From: Roseicella frigidaeris
GTDB taxonomy: Bacteria > Pseudomonadota > Alphaproteobacteria > Acetobacterales > Acetobacteraceae
Length of the DNA stretch: 64,000 nucleotides
Assembly (NCBI RefSeq): GCF_003258945.1
Contig: NZ_QLIX01000011.1
Location: 1-64,000, forward strand
Direction of reading: 5' to 3'
The notes beneath the pieces were generated by a model. The model was not told the DNA's origin, searched no databases, and saw nothing but the letters and a program-made list of their open reading frames with translations. Made by a program: the position numbers and the translations under genes. This document shows positions 45,994 through 55,018 of the stretch, in pieces (the first letter of the stretch is position 1; every line of letters starts with the position of its first letter).

Positions 45994-47142
45994 TCAGGGC
46001 CTCGCGGGGACGAGGAATTTCCCGAACATCCAACCCTGCGGCCGGCCATGCCCGACCTGCACCCAGCCATCCGGACTGCGGTCGTATTCCTGCAGGACCT
46101 CGCCGGCCGGCACGGTGCGCAGGACGCTGGCCCGGTTGTTCGGCGCGGTGCGCAGGTTGGTGCCGGTGCGCGGCATCACCAGGCCGGCCTCGGCGGGGTC
46201 CGTGGGGACCGGCGGGGCCGTGGCGGCGGTGGCGGGGGCGCGCTCCCGCAGCGCCGGGGCCGGGAAGGCCGGCACCGGCTCCGCCGTCGCGCCGGCCGGG
46301 CGTTCGGGCGCCGCTGCCGCCGGCGCGGCGGCGGGCGCGGCCGGGACGGCGGGCGAGGCCGTGCCGCCGGCCGAACTCGCGGCCGGCGCGCCGGCCTGCG
46401 TCCCGGTGCGGGCGGTGGCCGGCAGGCCGGTCGGGGCCGGGGCGGCGGCCAGCTCGGGTGCCGGGGCGGGGGGCGGCGTGCCGCCCCAGAGCACGGCGAT
46501 GGCCGCGGTGACGGCGGCGACGCTGCCGAGGGCGAGCGCCACCAGCAGGCCCGAGCGCCGCCGGTCCGCGGCGAGGTCCGGCTGCACCGGCAGGCGGACC
46601 GAGGCGGGCGGCAGGCCGATGCGCTGCGCCGCCACCTCCCGGTTCAGCATGGGCGGGCGGCCGGCGCGGCCGGGCGCCGCCGGGGAGGGGCCCCGGGCCG
46701 GGCTGCGCGGCGCCAGCGAGCGGCGCACCACGCCCACCCAGCCATCGCCGCCCGGCAGGCTGATCGGCGGCAGGTTGGCGAAGGCGGCCGGCAGGATGGT
46801 GTCGAGCAGGCGCAGCTCCTGCGGCGTCACCTGCAGGTGCACGACCGGCAGATGCCCTGGGAAGATGGCGCCGAAGCGCGCCGCGTCGAGCCGGGCGCGC
46901 AGCGCCGGCTCGGCGCCATGCGTTGCCTCCGGCGCGATGTCGATCAGCGCGATGCCGACGAAGGGATGCAGCAGCACATGCCGCACCGCGACGGTCTGGC
47001 CGGGGACGGGGCTGAGGTTGCAGCGCTCCAGCCCGACCCAGCCGGGTGGCAGGACCAGGGCCGGCAGGACCGGCTGCGGCGGCGCCCTCTCGGCCCGGCC
47101 CGGCGTGTCGAAGTCGTGAATCGTTTCGGACTGCTGCACCAT
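45994..47142 (-). CDS. SH3-domain membrane protein
   Basis: The protein is about 382 aa. Residues 1-175 form a cytoplasmic domain (VLPPGWVGLERCNLSPVPG... HVLLHPFVGIALIDI) of unknown type. One transmembrane helix follows (LLVALALGSVAAVTAAIAVLW), then a Pro/Ala-rich linker and a C-terminal bacterial SH3 domain (LRTAPNNRASVLRTVPAG; GWVQVGHGRPQGWMFGKFL). The SH3 part should face the periplasm and may bind peptidoglycan. I start at the ATG at 47142 (AAGGGGGG upstream); a GTG at 47181 is possible. Confidence 0.75.
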   Translation of the reverse strand: MVQQSETIHDFDTPGRAERAPPQPVLPALVLPPGWVGLERCNLSPVPGQTVAVRHVLLHPFVGIALIDIAPEATHGAEPALRARLDAARFGAIFPGHLPVVHLQVTPQELRLLDTILPAAFANLPPISLPGGDGWVGVVRRSLAPRSPARGPSPAAPGRAGRPPMLNREVAAQRIGLPPASVRLPVQPDLAADRRRSGLLVALALGSVAAVTAAIAVLWGGTPPPAPAPELAAAPAPTGLPATARTGTQAGAPAASSAGGTASPAVPAAPAAAPAAAAPERPAGATAEPVPAFPAPALRERAPATAATAPPVPTDPAEAGLVMPRTGTNLRTAPNNRASVLRTVPAGEVLQEYDRSPDGWVQVGHGRPQGWMFGKFLVPARP

Positions 47143-47278
47143 GGATTGCAATGCCCCCCTTGCACGCAATGTCTCCGGCACGCCCCCGCATGCCGAAGTC
47201 CCCCAAGGGCGGATCGTATACTCTCTTGAGCCCGCGCCATACCACCGTTTGCGGCCCGGGATCGGGCGCGCCGCGGCC

Positions 47279-48040
47279 CTACAACCGCCAGCCGGTATGG
47301 ATGGCGACGATCCCGCCGGCGAGGCTCTGGTGGCGCACCCGCTCCAGCCCCGCCGCGCGCATCATCGCCGCCAGGCTCTCCTGGTCGGGGAACATGCGGA
47401 TGCTCTCGGCGAGGTACTGGTAGCTCGCGGCATCGCCGGCGACCAGGCGGCCGAGCGCGGGCAGCACGCGGAAGGACCAGGCATCGTAAAGCGGCGCCAG
47501 CGCCGCGACCTCGACGCGGCTGAACTCGAGGCAGTGGAAGCGGCCGCCCGGGCGCAGCACGCGCCGCACCTCGCGCAGCACCGCCGGCTTGTCGGTGCAG
47601 TTGCGCAACCCGAAGGCCATCGAGACCTTCTCGACGCTGCGATCGGGCAGCGGCAGGCGCTCGGCATCGGCGCAGAGGAAGGCGAGCCCGGCGGCGAGGC
47701 CGCGCTCCAGCGCCCGGCCCTGCGCCACCTGCAGCATGGCGGGGTTGATGTCGGAGAGGATGACGCGCCCGGCGCCGCGCTCGAGCGCGCGGAAGGCGAT
47801 GTCGCCGGTGCCGCCGGCGAGGTCGAGCAGCGCCTCCCGCGGCGAGGCGGCGATGGCCGCGACGAAGGCGTGCTTCCAGGCGCGGTGCAGGCCGAGCGAC
47901 ATCAGGTCGTTCATCAGGTCGTAGCGTGGCGCCACGCTGTCGAAGACCTGGCGGACCAGGCTGGCCTTCTCCGCCCTCGGCACCGCGCGGTAGCCGAAGT
48001 CGATCACATCCTCTGCCGGGTGGCTCTTGCGTTCGCTCAT
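47279..48040 (-). CDS. ubiE: Demethylmenaquinone/ubiquinone biosynthesis C-methyltransferase UbiE
   Basis: This SAM-dependent methyltransferase of the ubiquinone pathway has 253 aa. It has [20 protein letters not shown], the SAM motif [16 protein letters not shown], and [16 protein letters not shown], all UbiE signatures. It is divergent from mutM with 38 nt between start codons. ubiB, its common partner, is not next to it. Confidence 0.95.
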   Translation of the reverse strand: MSERKSHPAEDVIDFGYRAVPRAEKASLVRQVFDSVAPRYDLMNDLMSLGLHRAWKHAFVAAIAASPREALLDLAGGTGDIAFRALERGAGRVILSDINPAMLQVAQGRALERGLAAGLAFLCADAERLPLPDRSVEKVSMAFGLRNCTDKPAVLREVRRVLRPGGRFHCLEFSRVEVAALAPLYDAWSFRVLPALGRLVAGDAASYQYLAESIRMFPDQESLAAMMRAAGLERVRHQSLAGGIVAIHTGWRL

Positions 48041-48078
48041 GCGCGGCGAGCATAGCCCCGGCGGGAGGGCAGGGACAT

Positions 48079-48924
48079 ATGCCGGAACTGCCGGAAGTCG
48101 AGACGGTGATGCGCGGGCTGCGCCGCGTGCTGGAGGGGCAGCGGATCCGCGCCGCCAGCGTGGCGCGGCCGGACCTGCGCTGGCCCTTCCCGGAGGGGCT
48201 GGCGCTGCGGCTCACCGGCGCGCGGGTGGACGGGTTCCGCCGCCGAGGCAAGTACATGCTGATGCGCCTCTCGGGCGGCGACAGCGTGCTGATCCATCTC
48301 GGCATGTCGGGCCGCATGGTGGCGCGCGACGCCATGGACCGGCCGAACGCCCCGGTCGCGCACGAGCATCTGGCGCTGGAGACGGAGGCGGGGGTGCGCG
48401 TCGGCTTCGTCGATCCGCGCCGATTCGGTTGCGTCGACCTGGTGCCGACGGCGGCGGAGGAGGCGCACCGGCTGCTCGCCGGGCTCGGCCCCGAGCCGCT
48501 CGAGCCCGGCTTCACGCCGGCCGTGCTCGGCGCCGCCCTGGCCGGCAAGCGGACGCCGATCAAGGCGGCGCTGCTCGACCAGCGGGTCGTCGCCGGCCTC
48601 GGCAACATCTATGTCTCGGAGGCGCTGTTCCGCGCCGGCATCTCGCCGCGCCGGCTGGCCGCGAGCGTCACGGGCGCGCGGCTGCAGCGGCTGGTGCCGG
48701 CGATCCGGGCGGTGCTGGAGGAGAGCATCGCCGCCGGCGGCTCCTCGCTGCGCGACTACGTGCAGGCGGATGGCGGCATCGGCTTCTTCCAGGAGCGGTT
48801 CAAGGTCTATGACCGCGCCGGCCTGCCCTGCGAGCGCTGCCCCGGCGTGCCGCCCTGCCCGGGGATCCAGCGCATCGTGCAGGCGGGCCGCGCCAGCTTC
48901 CATTGCCCGCGGACGCAGCGCTGA
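48079..48924 (+). CDS. mutM: Formamidopyrimidine-DNA glycosylase MutM (Fpg)
   Basis: This base-excision repair enzyme for oxidised guanines has 281 aa. The N-terminal PELPEVETV (catalytic Pro after Met removal), the catalytic Lys near [12 protein letters not shown], and the helix-two-turn-helix [15 protein letters not shown] are intact. The C-terminal zinc finger is odd: cysteines C251, C254, C260 and C276, but the usual last CxxC cysteine is Thr279 (FHCPRTQR) and a PGVPPCPG insert adds spacing. Four cysteines are still available, so a zinc site with changed geometry is possible. Confidence 0.94.
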   Translation: MPELPEVETVMRGLRRVLEGQRIRAASVARPDLRWPFPEGLALRLTGARVDGFRRRGKYMLMRLSGGDSVLIHLGMSGRMVARDAMDRPNAPVAHEHLALETEAGVRVGFVDPRRFGCVDLVPTAAEEAHRLLAGLGPEPLEPGFTPAVLGAALAGKRTPIKAALLDQRVVAGLGNIYVSEALFRAGISPRRLAASVTGARLQRLVPAIRAVLEESIAAGGSSLRDYVQADGGIGFFQERFKVYDRAGLPCERCPGVPPCPGIQRIVQAGRASFHCPRTQR

Positions 48925-48954
48925 TAGAGTGAGGCCAGGGCAGGGGAGACGCGC

Positions 48955-49734
48955 ATGGCCGGCTACGAGATGATCCTGACCGAGTTGCAGGGGCGCGTCG
49001 CGGTCATCCGCCTCAACCGCCCGAAGGCGCTGAACGCGCTCTGCGACCAGTTGATGGAGGAGCTCGGCCAGGCGCTGCGCGGCTACGACGCCGACCCGGC
49101 GGTCGCCGCCATCGTCCTCACCGGCAGCGAGAAGGCCTTCGCCGCCGGCGCCGACATCAAGGAGATGCAGGCGCGCAGCTATCCGGCGGTCTATCTCGAC
49201 GACTTCATCGGCAAGCGCTGGGAGGCGGTGACCTTCGTGCAGAAGCCGGTGATCGCGGCGGTGGCGGGCTATGCGCTCGGCGGCGGCTGCGAGCTGGCGA
49301 TGATGTGCGACATCATCCTGGCCGCGGATACCGCGAAATTCGGCCAGCCGGAAATCAACCTGGGCGTCATTCCCGGCGCCGGCGGCACGCAGCGCCTGAC
49401 GCGCGCCATCGGCAAGGCCAAGGCGATGGAGATGATCCTCACCGGCCGCATGATGGATGCGGCGGAGGCGGAGCGGGCCAACCTCGTCGCCCGGGTGGTG
49501 CCGGCGGCCGCGCTGCTGGCCGAGGCGGTGAAGGTCGGCGAGACGATCGCCGGGCTCTCGGCGCCGGCCGTCGCGGTGGCCAAGGAGGCGGTGAACCGCG
49601 CCTATGAGACGACGCTGGCCGAGGGCGTGAAATTCGAGCGGCGGGTCTTCCAGGCGCTCTTCGCCACCGCCGACCAGAAGGAGGGCATGGCCGCCTTCGC
49701 CGAGAAGCGGAAAGCCAATTTCCAGAACCGCTGA
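48955..49734 (+). CDS. Enoyl-CoA hydratase
   Basis: This crotonase-fold enzyme has 259 aa and hydrates 2-enoyl-CoA in fatty acid degradation. The CoA/oxyanion site is [12 protein letters not shown], then [15 protein letters not shown], with the catalytic Glu pair in [21 protein letters not shown]. Length and both Glu residues are standard for a true hydratase. Its place between mutM and rpsT is conserved in alphaproteobacteria. Confidence 0.95.
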   Translation: MAGYEMILTELQGRVAVIRLNRPKALNALCDQLMEELGQALRGYDADPAVAAIVLTGSEKAFAAGADIKEMQARSYPAVYLDDFIGKRWEAVTFVQKPVIAAVAGYALGGGCELAMMCDIILAADTAKFGQPEINLGVIPGAGGTQRLTRAIGKAKAMEMILTGRMMDAAEAERANLVARVVPAAALLAEAVKVGETIAGLSAPAVAVAKEAVNRAYETTLAEGVKFERRVFQALFATADQKEGMAAFAEKRKANFQNR

Positions 49735-49864
49735 GGGGCGGGCGGCGAGGCGGGCGATGGGGCCCCGTCGCTTGACGCCGCGCCGCCGCCGCCTGTAGAA
49801 GCCCCCTTCCTGCGTGCCCGCCGGTACGCCTCCCCTCCTTCGTATTGAGTCGAAACCACAGCCC

Positions 49865-50143
49865 ATGGCGAACACGGCCTCTGCCCGCAAGCGCATCCGC
49901 CAGACCGAGAAGCGCACCATCCGCAATCGTGCGCGCCGCTCCCGCGTGCGGGGGTTCCTCCGCAAGGTCGAGCAGGCGATCGCCGGCGGCGACCAGGCGC
50001 AGGCGCGGGACGCGCTGCAGGCGGCGCAGCCCGAGCTGCACCGCGCCGCGACCAAGGGGGTGTTCCACCCGAACACCGTGGCCCGGAAGCTGTCGCGCCT
50101 CTCGGCCCGCATCAAGTCGCTCGGGGCTGCCGCCCAGGCCTGA
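49865..50143 (+). CDS. rpsT: 30S ribosomal protein S20
   Basis: S20 has 92 aa, is very basic and is built of helices that bind 16S rRNA. It begins [21 protein letters not shown], and contains [20 protein letters not shown], the classic C-terminal signature. It is a stand-alone gene with a strong terminator 36 nt downstream and precedes dnaA, as in other alphaproteobacteria. Confidence 0.97.
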   Translation: MANTASARKRIRQTEKRTIRNRARRSRVRGFLRKVEQAIAGGDQAQARDALQAAQPELHRAATKGVFHPNTVARKLSRLSARIKSLGAAAQA

Positions 50144-50179
50144 GGCGCGGTGCGGCCATCCGTCCGGGACACAAACGGG

Positions 50180-50225
50180 AGCGTGCAAGAACGGGTCAAT
50201 TCCTGTTCTGGCACGCTTCTTTTTA
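50180..50225 (+). terminator. Rho-independent terminator of rpsT
   Basis: AGCGTGC (50180-50186) pairs with GCACGCT (50211-50217), extended inward by AGAACGGG/CCTGTTCT pairing around AATT. A T-rich tract (TTCTTTTTATT) follows. This is the only hairpin in the window with a clear U-tract. Confidence 0.92.
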
Positions 50226-50256
50226 TTGTCACCGGCGGATCCGGGTATTGTGCATC

Positions 50257-50284
50257 TTCGCTAAAGTGAGGGCAATTATATAAA
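50257..50284 (+). promoter_or_regulatory. Candidate dnaA promoter in an AT-rich gap
   Basis: TTCGCT (50257-50262) and TATAAA (50279-50284) are 16 bp apart, within 50220-50325, the most AT-rich stretch of the window. The start codon is about 190 nt further, so a long leader would be transcribed. I saw no DnaA-box consensus in 50226-50476. The remaining gap holds no gene. Confidence 0.35.
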
Positions 50285-50476
50285 TCGGCATTCGATTTCG
50301 TTAAGTTACTATTGGCTCTGACTTGGGGTCCGGGGTAACATCGCTTCCGCTAGGACGGACGGTCCCCGACCCCGCACCCTGCACCGGACGTCCCGGTCCC
50401 TGGCCCCGCTCGCGGGCAGGTCGGCTCGGCGTCGTCCCTAAGCCGGAAGGCATTTGGGAGAAGAGGAGGCCGCTGG

Positions 50477-51892
50477 TTGCCGCCCGAAACGTCCGGACAG
50501 ATGGTCGCGTGTTGGGCCCGCATCCGCGGACGCCTGCGGGATGAGGTGGGCGAGGTCGAGTACCGCACCTGGCTCCGCCAGATGACCCTCGCGGGCATCG
50601 ATGGCGAGGAAGCGGTGATCCTGCTGCCGACGCGCTTCCTGCGGGACTGGGTGAACAGCCATTACGGCGATCGCCTGCGCGCGCTCTGGCAGGGCGAGGA
50701 TGCCTCGATCCGCCGGGTCGAGATCCGCGTCGCCCAGGCGGCGAGCGCCGAGCCGGTGCTCGCCGATGGCGAGGCGGCGCCGGCGCGGGCCGAGCCGGCC
50801 GGGCTGGCCGAGAGCCTGGCGCCGTCGCGCCCGGCCGAGCTCCGCGCGCCGGAGCCGCGGTCCGACTGGGTGGTGCCGCTCGAGGCGCGCTTCACCTTCG
50901 ACACCTTCGTCGTCGGCAAGCCGAACGAGTTCGCGCATGCCTGCGCGCGGCGGGTGGCGGAGCGGCCGGCCAGCCCGGGCTTCAACCCGCTCTTCCTCTA
51001 TGGCGGCGTCGGCCTCGGCAAGACGCATCTGATGCATGCCATCGCCTGGGCGATCCGCGAGGGCGAGACCGCCCGCACCGTCGCCTATATGAGCGCCGAG
51101 AAGTTCATGTACCGCTTCATCGCCGCGCTGCGCAGCCAGAGCACGATGGAGTTCAAGGAGACGCTGCGCGCCGTCGACGTGCTGATGATCGACGACCTGC
51201 AATTCCTGATCGGCAAGGACAACACGCAGGAGGAGTTCTTCCACACCTTCAATGCGCTGGTGGACCAGGGCAAGCAGATCGTCGTCTCCTCCGACAAGCC
51301 GCCCTCCGACCTGGCGGGCATCGAGGACCGGCTGCGCACGCGGCTCGGCTGCGGCATGGTCGCCGACCTGCACGCGACCACCTACGAGCTGCGCCTCTCC
51401 ATCCTGCAGGCCAAGGCGGCGGCGGCGCAGGTGCTGGTGCCGGCCAAGGTGATGGAGCTGCTGGCGACCAAGATCACCACCAATGTCCGCGAGCTGGAGG
51501 GGGCGCTGAACCGGCTGGTGGCGCATGCCAACCTCTTCGGCCGGCCGATCACCATCGACAGCGCGCATGAGGTGCTGCACGACGTGCTGCGGGCGCATGA
51601 GAAGCGCGTCTCCATCGAGGAGATCCAGCGCAAGGTCGCCGAGCACTACAACCTGCGCCTGACCGACATGGTCTCCGCCCGCCGCGCCCGCAACGTGGCG
51701 CGGCCGCGGCAGGTGGCGATGTACCTCGCCAAGCACCTGACGCAGCGCAGCCTGCCGGAGATCGGCCGGCGCTTCGGCAACCGCGACCACACCACGGTGA
51801 TGCATGCGGTTTCCCGCGTCTCCGAGCTGATCGCCCAGGATGCCGGCTTCGCCGAGGACGTGGCGCTGCTGCGGAAGATGCTGGAGACCTGA
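50477..51892 (+). CDS. dnaA: Chromosomal replication initiator protein DnaA
   Basis: The initiator has 471 aa. The N-terminal domain begins near WARIRGRLRDEVGEVEYRTW, followed by a variable linker (about 95-130). The AAA+ domain has Walker A GGVGLGKTHL and Walker B VLMIDDLQFL. Domain IV has the DNA-binding signature GNRDHTTVMHAV. Translation most likely starts at TTG 50477, which has AGAGGAGG 7 nt upstream. The first ATG (50501) has a poor site. Confidence 0.97.
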   Translation: MPPETSGQMVACWARIRGRLRDEVGEVEYRTWLRQMTLAGIDGEEAVILLPTRFLRDWVNSHYGDRLRALWQGEDASIRRVEIRVAQAASAEPVLADGEAAPARAEPAGLAESLAPSRPAELRAPEPRSDWVVPLEARFTFDTFVVGKPNEFAHACARRVAERPASPGFNPLFLYGGVGLGKTHLMHAIAWAIREGETARTVAYMSAEKFMYRFIAALRSQSTMEFKETLRAVDVLMIDDLQFLIGKDNTQEEFFHTFNALVDQGKQIVVSSDKPPSDLAGIEDRLRTRLGCGMVADLHATTYELRLSILQAKAAAAQVLVPAKVMELLATKITTNVRELEGALNRLVAHANLFGRPITIDSAHEVLHDVLRAHEKRVSIEEIQRKVAEHYNLRLTDMVSARRARNVARPRQVAMYLAKHLTQRSLPEIGRRFGNRDHTTVMHAVSRVSELIAQDAGFAEDVALLRKMLET

Positions 51893-51969
51893 TCGCCCGG
51901 CCCCGCCCGGGGCCTGGATCGAAACAGCAACATTGCGGCGGCCATGGGCCGCGACGGCTGCTGCGGGGG

Positions 51970-51998
51970 TTGCGCCAGGCATGGCGTCCCGCTTATCG
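51970..51998 (+). promoter_or_regulatory. Candidate dnaN promoter
   Basis: TTGCGC (51970-51975) and TTATCG (51993-51998) are 17 bp apart, 105 nt before the dnaN start. A small GGCCCCG/CGGGGCC hairpin right after dnaA could partly separate the two genes. Confidence 0.3.
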
Positions 51999-52102
51999 CG
52001 GCGGCCGGGAGTTGGTATTCTCCCCGGCCCAGCGGCCCGTCCGGGGAGGCGGGCCGGGGGGCGCGTAGCGGCTGAACGGACCGTCGGGGGAGCCAGGGTG
52101 GC

Positions 52103-53230
52103 ATGAAGTTCACGGTGGAACGGGCGATCCTGCTCAAGGCCCTGGCGCATGTGCAGAGCGTGGTCGAGCGCCGCAACACCATCCCGATCCTCGCCAATGT
52201 CCTGATCGCCGTGCAGGACGGGGTGCTGAAGCTCACCGCGACCGATATGGAGATCGCGGTGGTCGAGGAGGTGCCGGGCGTCCAGGTCGCCCGCCCCGGG
52301 CGCACCACCGCGCCGGCCGCGACCCTCTACGAGATCGTCCGCAAGCTGCCGGACGGCGCCAAGGTCGAGCTCGATCATGCCGGCGGCGATGCCGCGCTGA
52401 AGCTGCGCGCCGGCCGCTTCAACACCGACCTCGCCGTGCTGCCGGTCGAGGACTTCCCCTCCATGACCGAGGGCAAGCTGCCGCACGGCTTCGCCCTGCC
52501 GGCGGGCCAGCTACGCGAGCTGGTGGACCGCACGCGCTTCGCCATCTCCACCGAGGAGACGCGCTACTACCTGAACGGCATCTTCCTGCATGCCGCCGAG
52601 GGCGAGGGCGGCAAGGTGCTGCGCGCCGTGGCGACGGACGGCCATCGCCTCGCCCGGGTCGAGGAGCCGCTGCCCGAGGGCGCGGCGGGCATGCCCGGCG
52701 TCATCATCCCACGCAAGACGGTGAACGAGCTGCGCAAGCTGGCCGAGGAGGTGCAGGACGAGATCGCCATCCGCCTCTCCGACACCAAGATCCGCTTCGA
52801 TATCGGCCCGGTGCAGCTCACCAGCAAGCTGATCGACGGCACCTTCCCGGAATACGACCGCGTCATCCCGCGCGGCAACGACAAGGTGCTGACCGTCTCG
52901 AAGAAGGAGTTCGCCGAGGCGGTCGGGCGCGTCGCCGCCATCAGCTCCGAGCGCTCGCGGCCGGTGAAGCTCTCGCTCGACCGCAACCACCTCCTCCTCT
53001 CCGCCTCCTCCGCCGAGCAGGGCCAGGCGCAGGAGGAGCTGGACGCCGAGGTGGTGAAGTACGAGCACACGCCGCTCGAGATCGGCTTCCAGGCCCGCTA
53101 CCTCAACGACATCACCGACCAGATCGGCGACCAGGTGGAGTTCCGCTTCGCCGATGGCAGCGCGCCGACCGTGGTCACCGATGCCGCGAAGCCCGAGGCG
53201 CTCTACGTGCTGATGCCGATGCGGGTCTAG
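52103..53230 (+). CDS. dnaN: DNA polymerase III sliding clamp (beta subunit)
   Basis: The clamp has 375 aa and three repeated domains. It starts MKFTVERAILLKALAHVQSVV, has VLRAVATDGHRLA at the middle domain and ends with YVLMPMRV, the standard C-terminus that lines the partner-binding pocket. The TAG stop is part of a CTAGAGC palindromic element. recF, which follows dnaN in many bacteria, is not here. Confidence 0.97.
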   Translation: MKFTVERAILLKALAHVQSVVERRNTIPILANVLIAVQDGVLKLTATDMEIAVVEEVPGVQVARPGRTTAPAATLYEIVRKLPDGAKVELDHAGGDAALKLRAGRFNTDLAVLPVEDFPSMTEGKLPHGFALPAGQLRELVDRTRFAISTEETRYYLNGIFLHAAEGEGGKVLRAVATDGHRLARVEEPLPEGAAGMPGVIIPRKTVNELRKLAEEVQDEIAIRLSDTKIRFDIGPVQLTSKLIDGTFPEYDRVIPRGNDKVLTVSKKEFAEAVGRVAAISSERSRPVKLSLDRNHLLLSASSAEQGQAQEELDAEVVKYEHTPLEIGFQARYLNDITDQIGDQVEFRFADGSAPTVVTDAAKPEALYVLMPMRV

Positions 53231-53317
53231 AGCAGATCCTGTCCGGATGACCTCATCCAGCAGGCCACTGGAGCAGATCCCGATCAGGTGGACTCGCCTG
53301 ATCGGCTGAGGCTGCTC
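53227..53317. repeat. CTAGAGC-family elements, truncated copy E1 plus full copy E2
   Basis: E1 (53227-53258) begins at the dnaN stop and equals the first 30 nt of copy D2 (read on its reverse strand), then breaks off without its second arm. E2 (53270-53317) has GAGCAGATC, 9-bp arms CCGATCAGG (53280-53288) and complement (53297-53305), then GCTGCTC, and is nearly the same as copy A. The rest of 53318-53572 holds no gene. Confidence 0.85.
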
Positions 53318-53572
53318 AATGCGGCTCGCGGGAGGGCGGGAACGCCCGGGGACGAGCCTCTGCCCCAGGACCGATGACCCGTGGCGGGTTGCGTTCGGCA
53401 TCGAACGCGATCCGCTGCGGCCTGTCCCGCCCGCCTGGCCGCGCCCCGGCGAGGCGGATCGCCGGCACGCCGGATGGGGTGCTGCGCCGCACAGCAGCCA
53501 GGCCGGCCGGTTTCCTATGACGAGCCCGCACGCTCCGCTTCGGGGCCGCATGCTCGAAGGAGGGGCGCCGTC

Positions 53573-54457
53573 ATGTCCGACAGACTGCAGCCCGCCCTGG
53601 TCGGTGGACCGCTCTCCAGGCTGGCCTGGATCTCCCACCGGCCGGCCTGGCTGCCCGGCGTCGTCACCGCGGCGGCGCTGCTGCCGGTCGCCTTCCTCTA
53701 TGGCCAGGGCCTGCACCGGCTGGGCGCCGAGGCGGTGAGCGGGCTGGCCGTGCTCGCCATCCTCGTCTCCGCCACGGTCTCCAGCATCGCCGGCTTCGCC
53801 TTCTCCGCGCTCTGCGGCGGCCTGCTGCTGTACCTCCTGCGGAGCCCGGCCCTGGCCGTGCAGGTCATGCTCACCTGCAGCATCGGCATCCAGCTCCTGA
53901 GCGTCTGGCAGCTGCGCCGGCAGATCGAGTGGCGCTGGCTGCCGCGCTTCTTCCTCGGCGGCGCCCTGGGGCTGCCGGCGGGCCTCTGGCTGCTCCTGCA
54001 CCTGCGGCGCGAGCACTATGCCGGCGCGCTCGGCGGGCTGCTCATCCTCTACGGCCTCTGGATGCTGTGCCGCCGCCCGGGCCGGCCGCGGCAGGCGCCC
54101 CGCTGGACCGCCATCCTCGCCGGCGCCCTCGGCGGCGTCACCGGCGGCATGGCGGCGCTGCCCGGACCGGCGGCGATGATCTGGTGCAGCCTGCAGGGCT
54201 GGGAGAAGGCGCGCCAGCGCGGCCTGATGCAGGCCTACATCCTCGGCATGCAGCTCCTGGCGCTCGCCGCCCTCGCCACGCTCGGCGCCGGGCCCGCCCT
54301 GCCGGCCGGGGCGGGCTGGGCGGCCCTGGCCTATCTGCCGGCCGCGCTCCTCGGCACCTGGCTCGGCCTGGCGCTGTTCCGCCGGCTGTCGGATGGGCAG
54401 TTCGCGGCGATCGTCAATGCCATGCTGATCGTCTCCGGCCTGGCATTGCTGCTGTGA
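53573..54457 (+). CDS. TauE/SafE family sulfite exporter-like permease
   Basis: This membrane protein has 294 aa and about eight hydrophobic segments in two repeats. The conserved family elements are VSATVSSIAGFAFSALCGG in the first half and GALGGVTGGMAALPGPAAMI in the second. The family moves organosulfonates, sulfite or related anions. An AAGGAGG site precedes the ATG. It is convergent with the next gene, only 7 nt apart. Substrate is unknown. Confidence 0.85.
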   Translation: MSDRLQPALVGGPLSRLAWISHRPAWLPGVVTAAALLPVAFLYGQGLHRLGAEAVSGLAVLAILVSATVSSIAGFAFSALCGGLLLYLLRSPALAVQVMLTCSIGIQLLSVWQLRRQIEWRWLPRFFLGGALGLPAGLWLLLHLRREHYAGALGGLLILYGLWMLCRRPGRPRQAPRWTAILAGALGGVTGGMAALPGPAAMIWCSLQGWEKARQRGLMQAYILGMQLLALAALATLGAGPALPAGAGWAALAYLPAALLGTWLGLALFRRLSDGQFAAIVNAMLIVSGLALLL

Positions 54458-54464
54458 GGCGCGG

Positions 54465-54923
54465 TCAGACGGGGTCGAGCACCACCACCGGGATCTCGCG
54501 CGTCGTCTTCTTCGCGTAGTCGGCATAGGGCGGCCAGAAGGTCAGCGCCTGCTGCCAGAGCGCCTCGCGCTCGGCCCCAGTCGCGGTGCGGGCGCGGACC
54601 TGCGCCGTCTCCGTGCCGACCCTCACCTCCGCCATCGGGTCAGCCAGCAGATTGCGGTACCAGCCGGGATGCTCCGGCGCGCCGCCCTTCGAGGCGACGA
54701 CGAACCAGCCCTTGCCGGCGGTGCCGTAGAAGAGGGGGAAGATGTACTTCTCGCCGGATTTGCGGCCGGTCGTCGTCAGCAGCAGCGACGGCACCTGCAA
54801 CTCGCCATAGCCGGGCGGCGAGACGGTGTAGATATGGCCCTCCTTGCCGCCGCTCGACAGGTAGCGTTCGGCATGCTCCTGCATCCATTGCGGCAGGTTG
54901 GGGGCAAGCTTCGCCTCGGCCAT
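54465..54923 (-). CDS. Deazaflavin-dependent nitroreductase family protein (DUF385-like)
   Basis: The protein has 152 aa with a split beta-barrel flavin-binding fold of the Ddn type. VPSLLLTTTGRKSGEKYIFP and SKGGAPEHPGWYRNLLADP are hallmark stretches, the latter touching the cofactor. Mycobacterial relatives use F420; cofactor use in this organism is not known. It is a single gene with a GGAG-type site. Confidence 0.87.
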   Translation of the reverse strand: MAEAKLAPNLPQWMQEHAERYLSSGGKEGHIYTVSPPGYGELQVPSLLLTTTGRKSGEKYIFPLFYGTAGKGWFVVASKGGAPEHPGWYRNLLADPMAEVRVGTETAQVRARTATGAEREALWQQALTFWPPYADYAKKTTREIPVVVLDPV

Positions 54924-55018
54924 GGCTGGGTCTCCTTCTCCGATGCGGCGAGCCTATCGCAGCCGGCGCGCGATCCCGAAGGCCGAAGCGCCCGGCTCGC
55001 GCAACCGGCACCGCCGGG

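Noticed and set aside
50144-50476. Replication origin upstream of dnaA
   Set aside because: The region has an AT-rich patch, but I find no TTATCCACA-like DnaA boxes and no 13-mer repeats; the AT-rich patch is better explained as the dnaA promoter and rpsT terminator.
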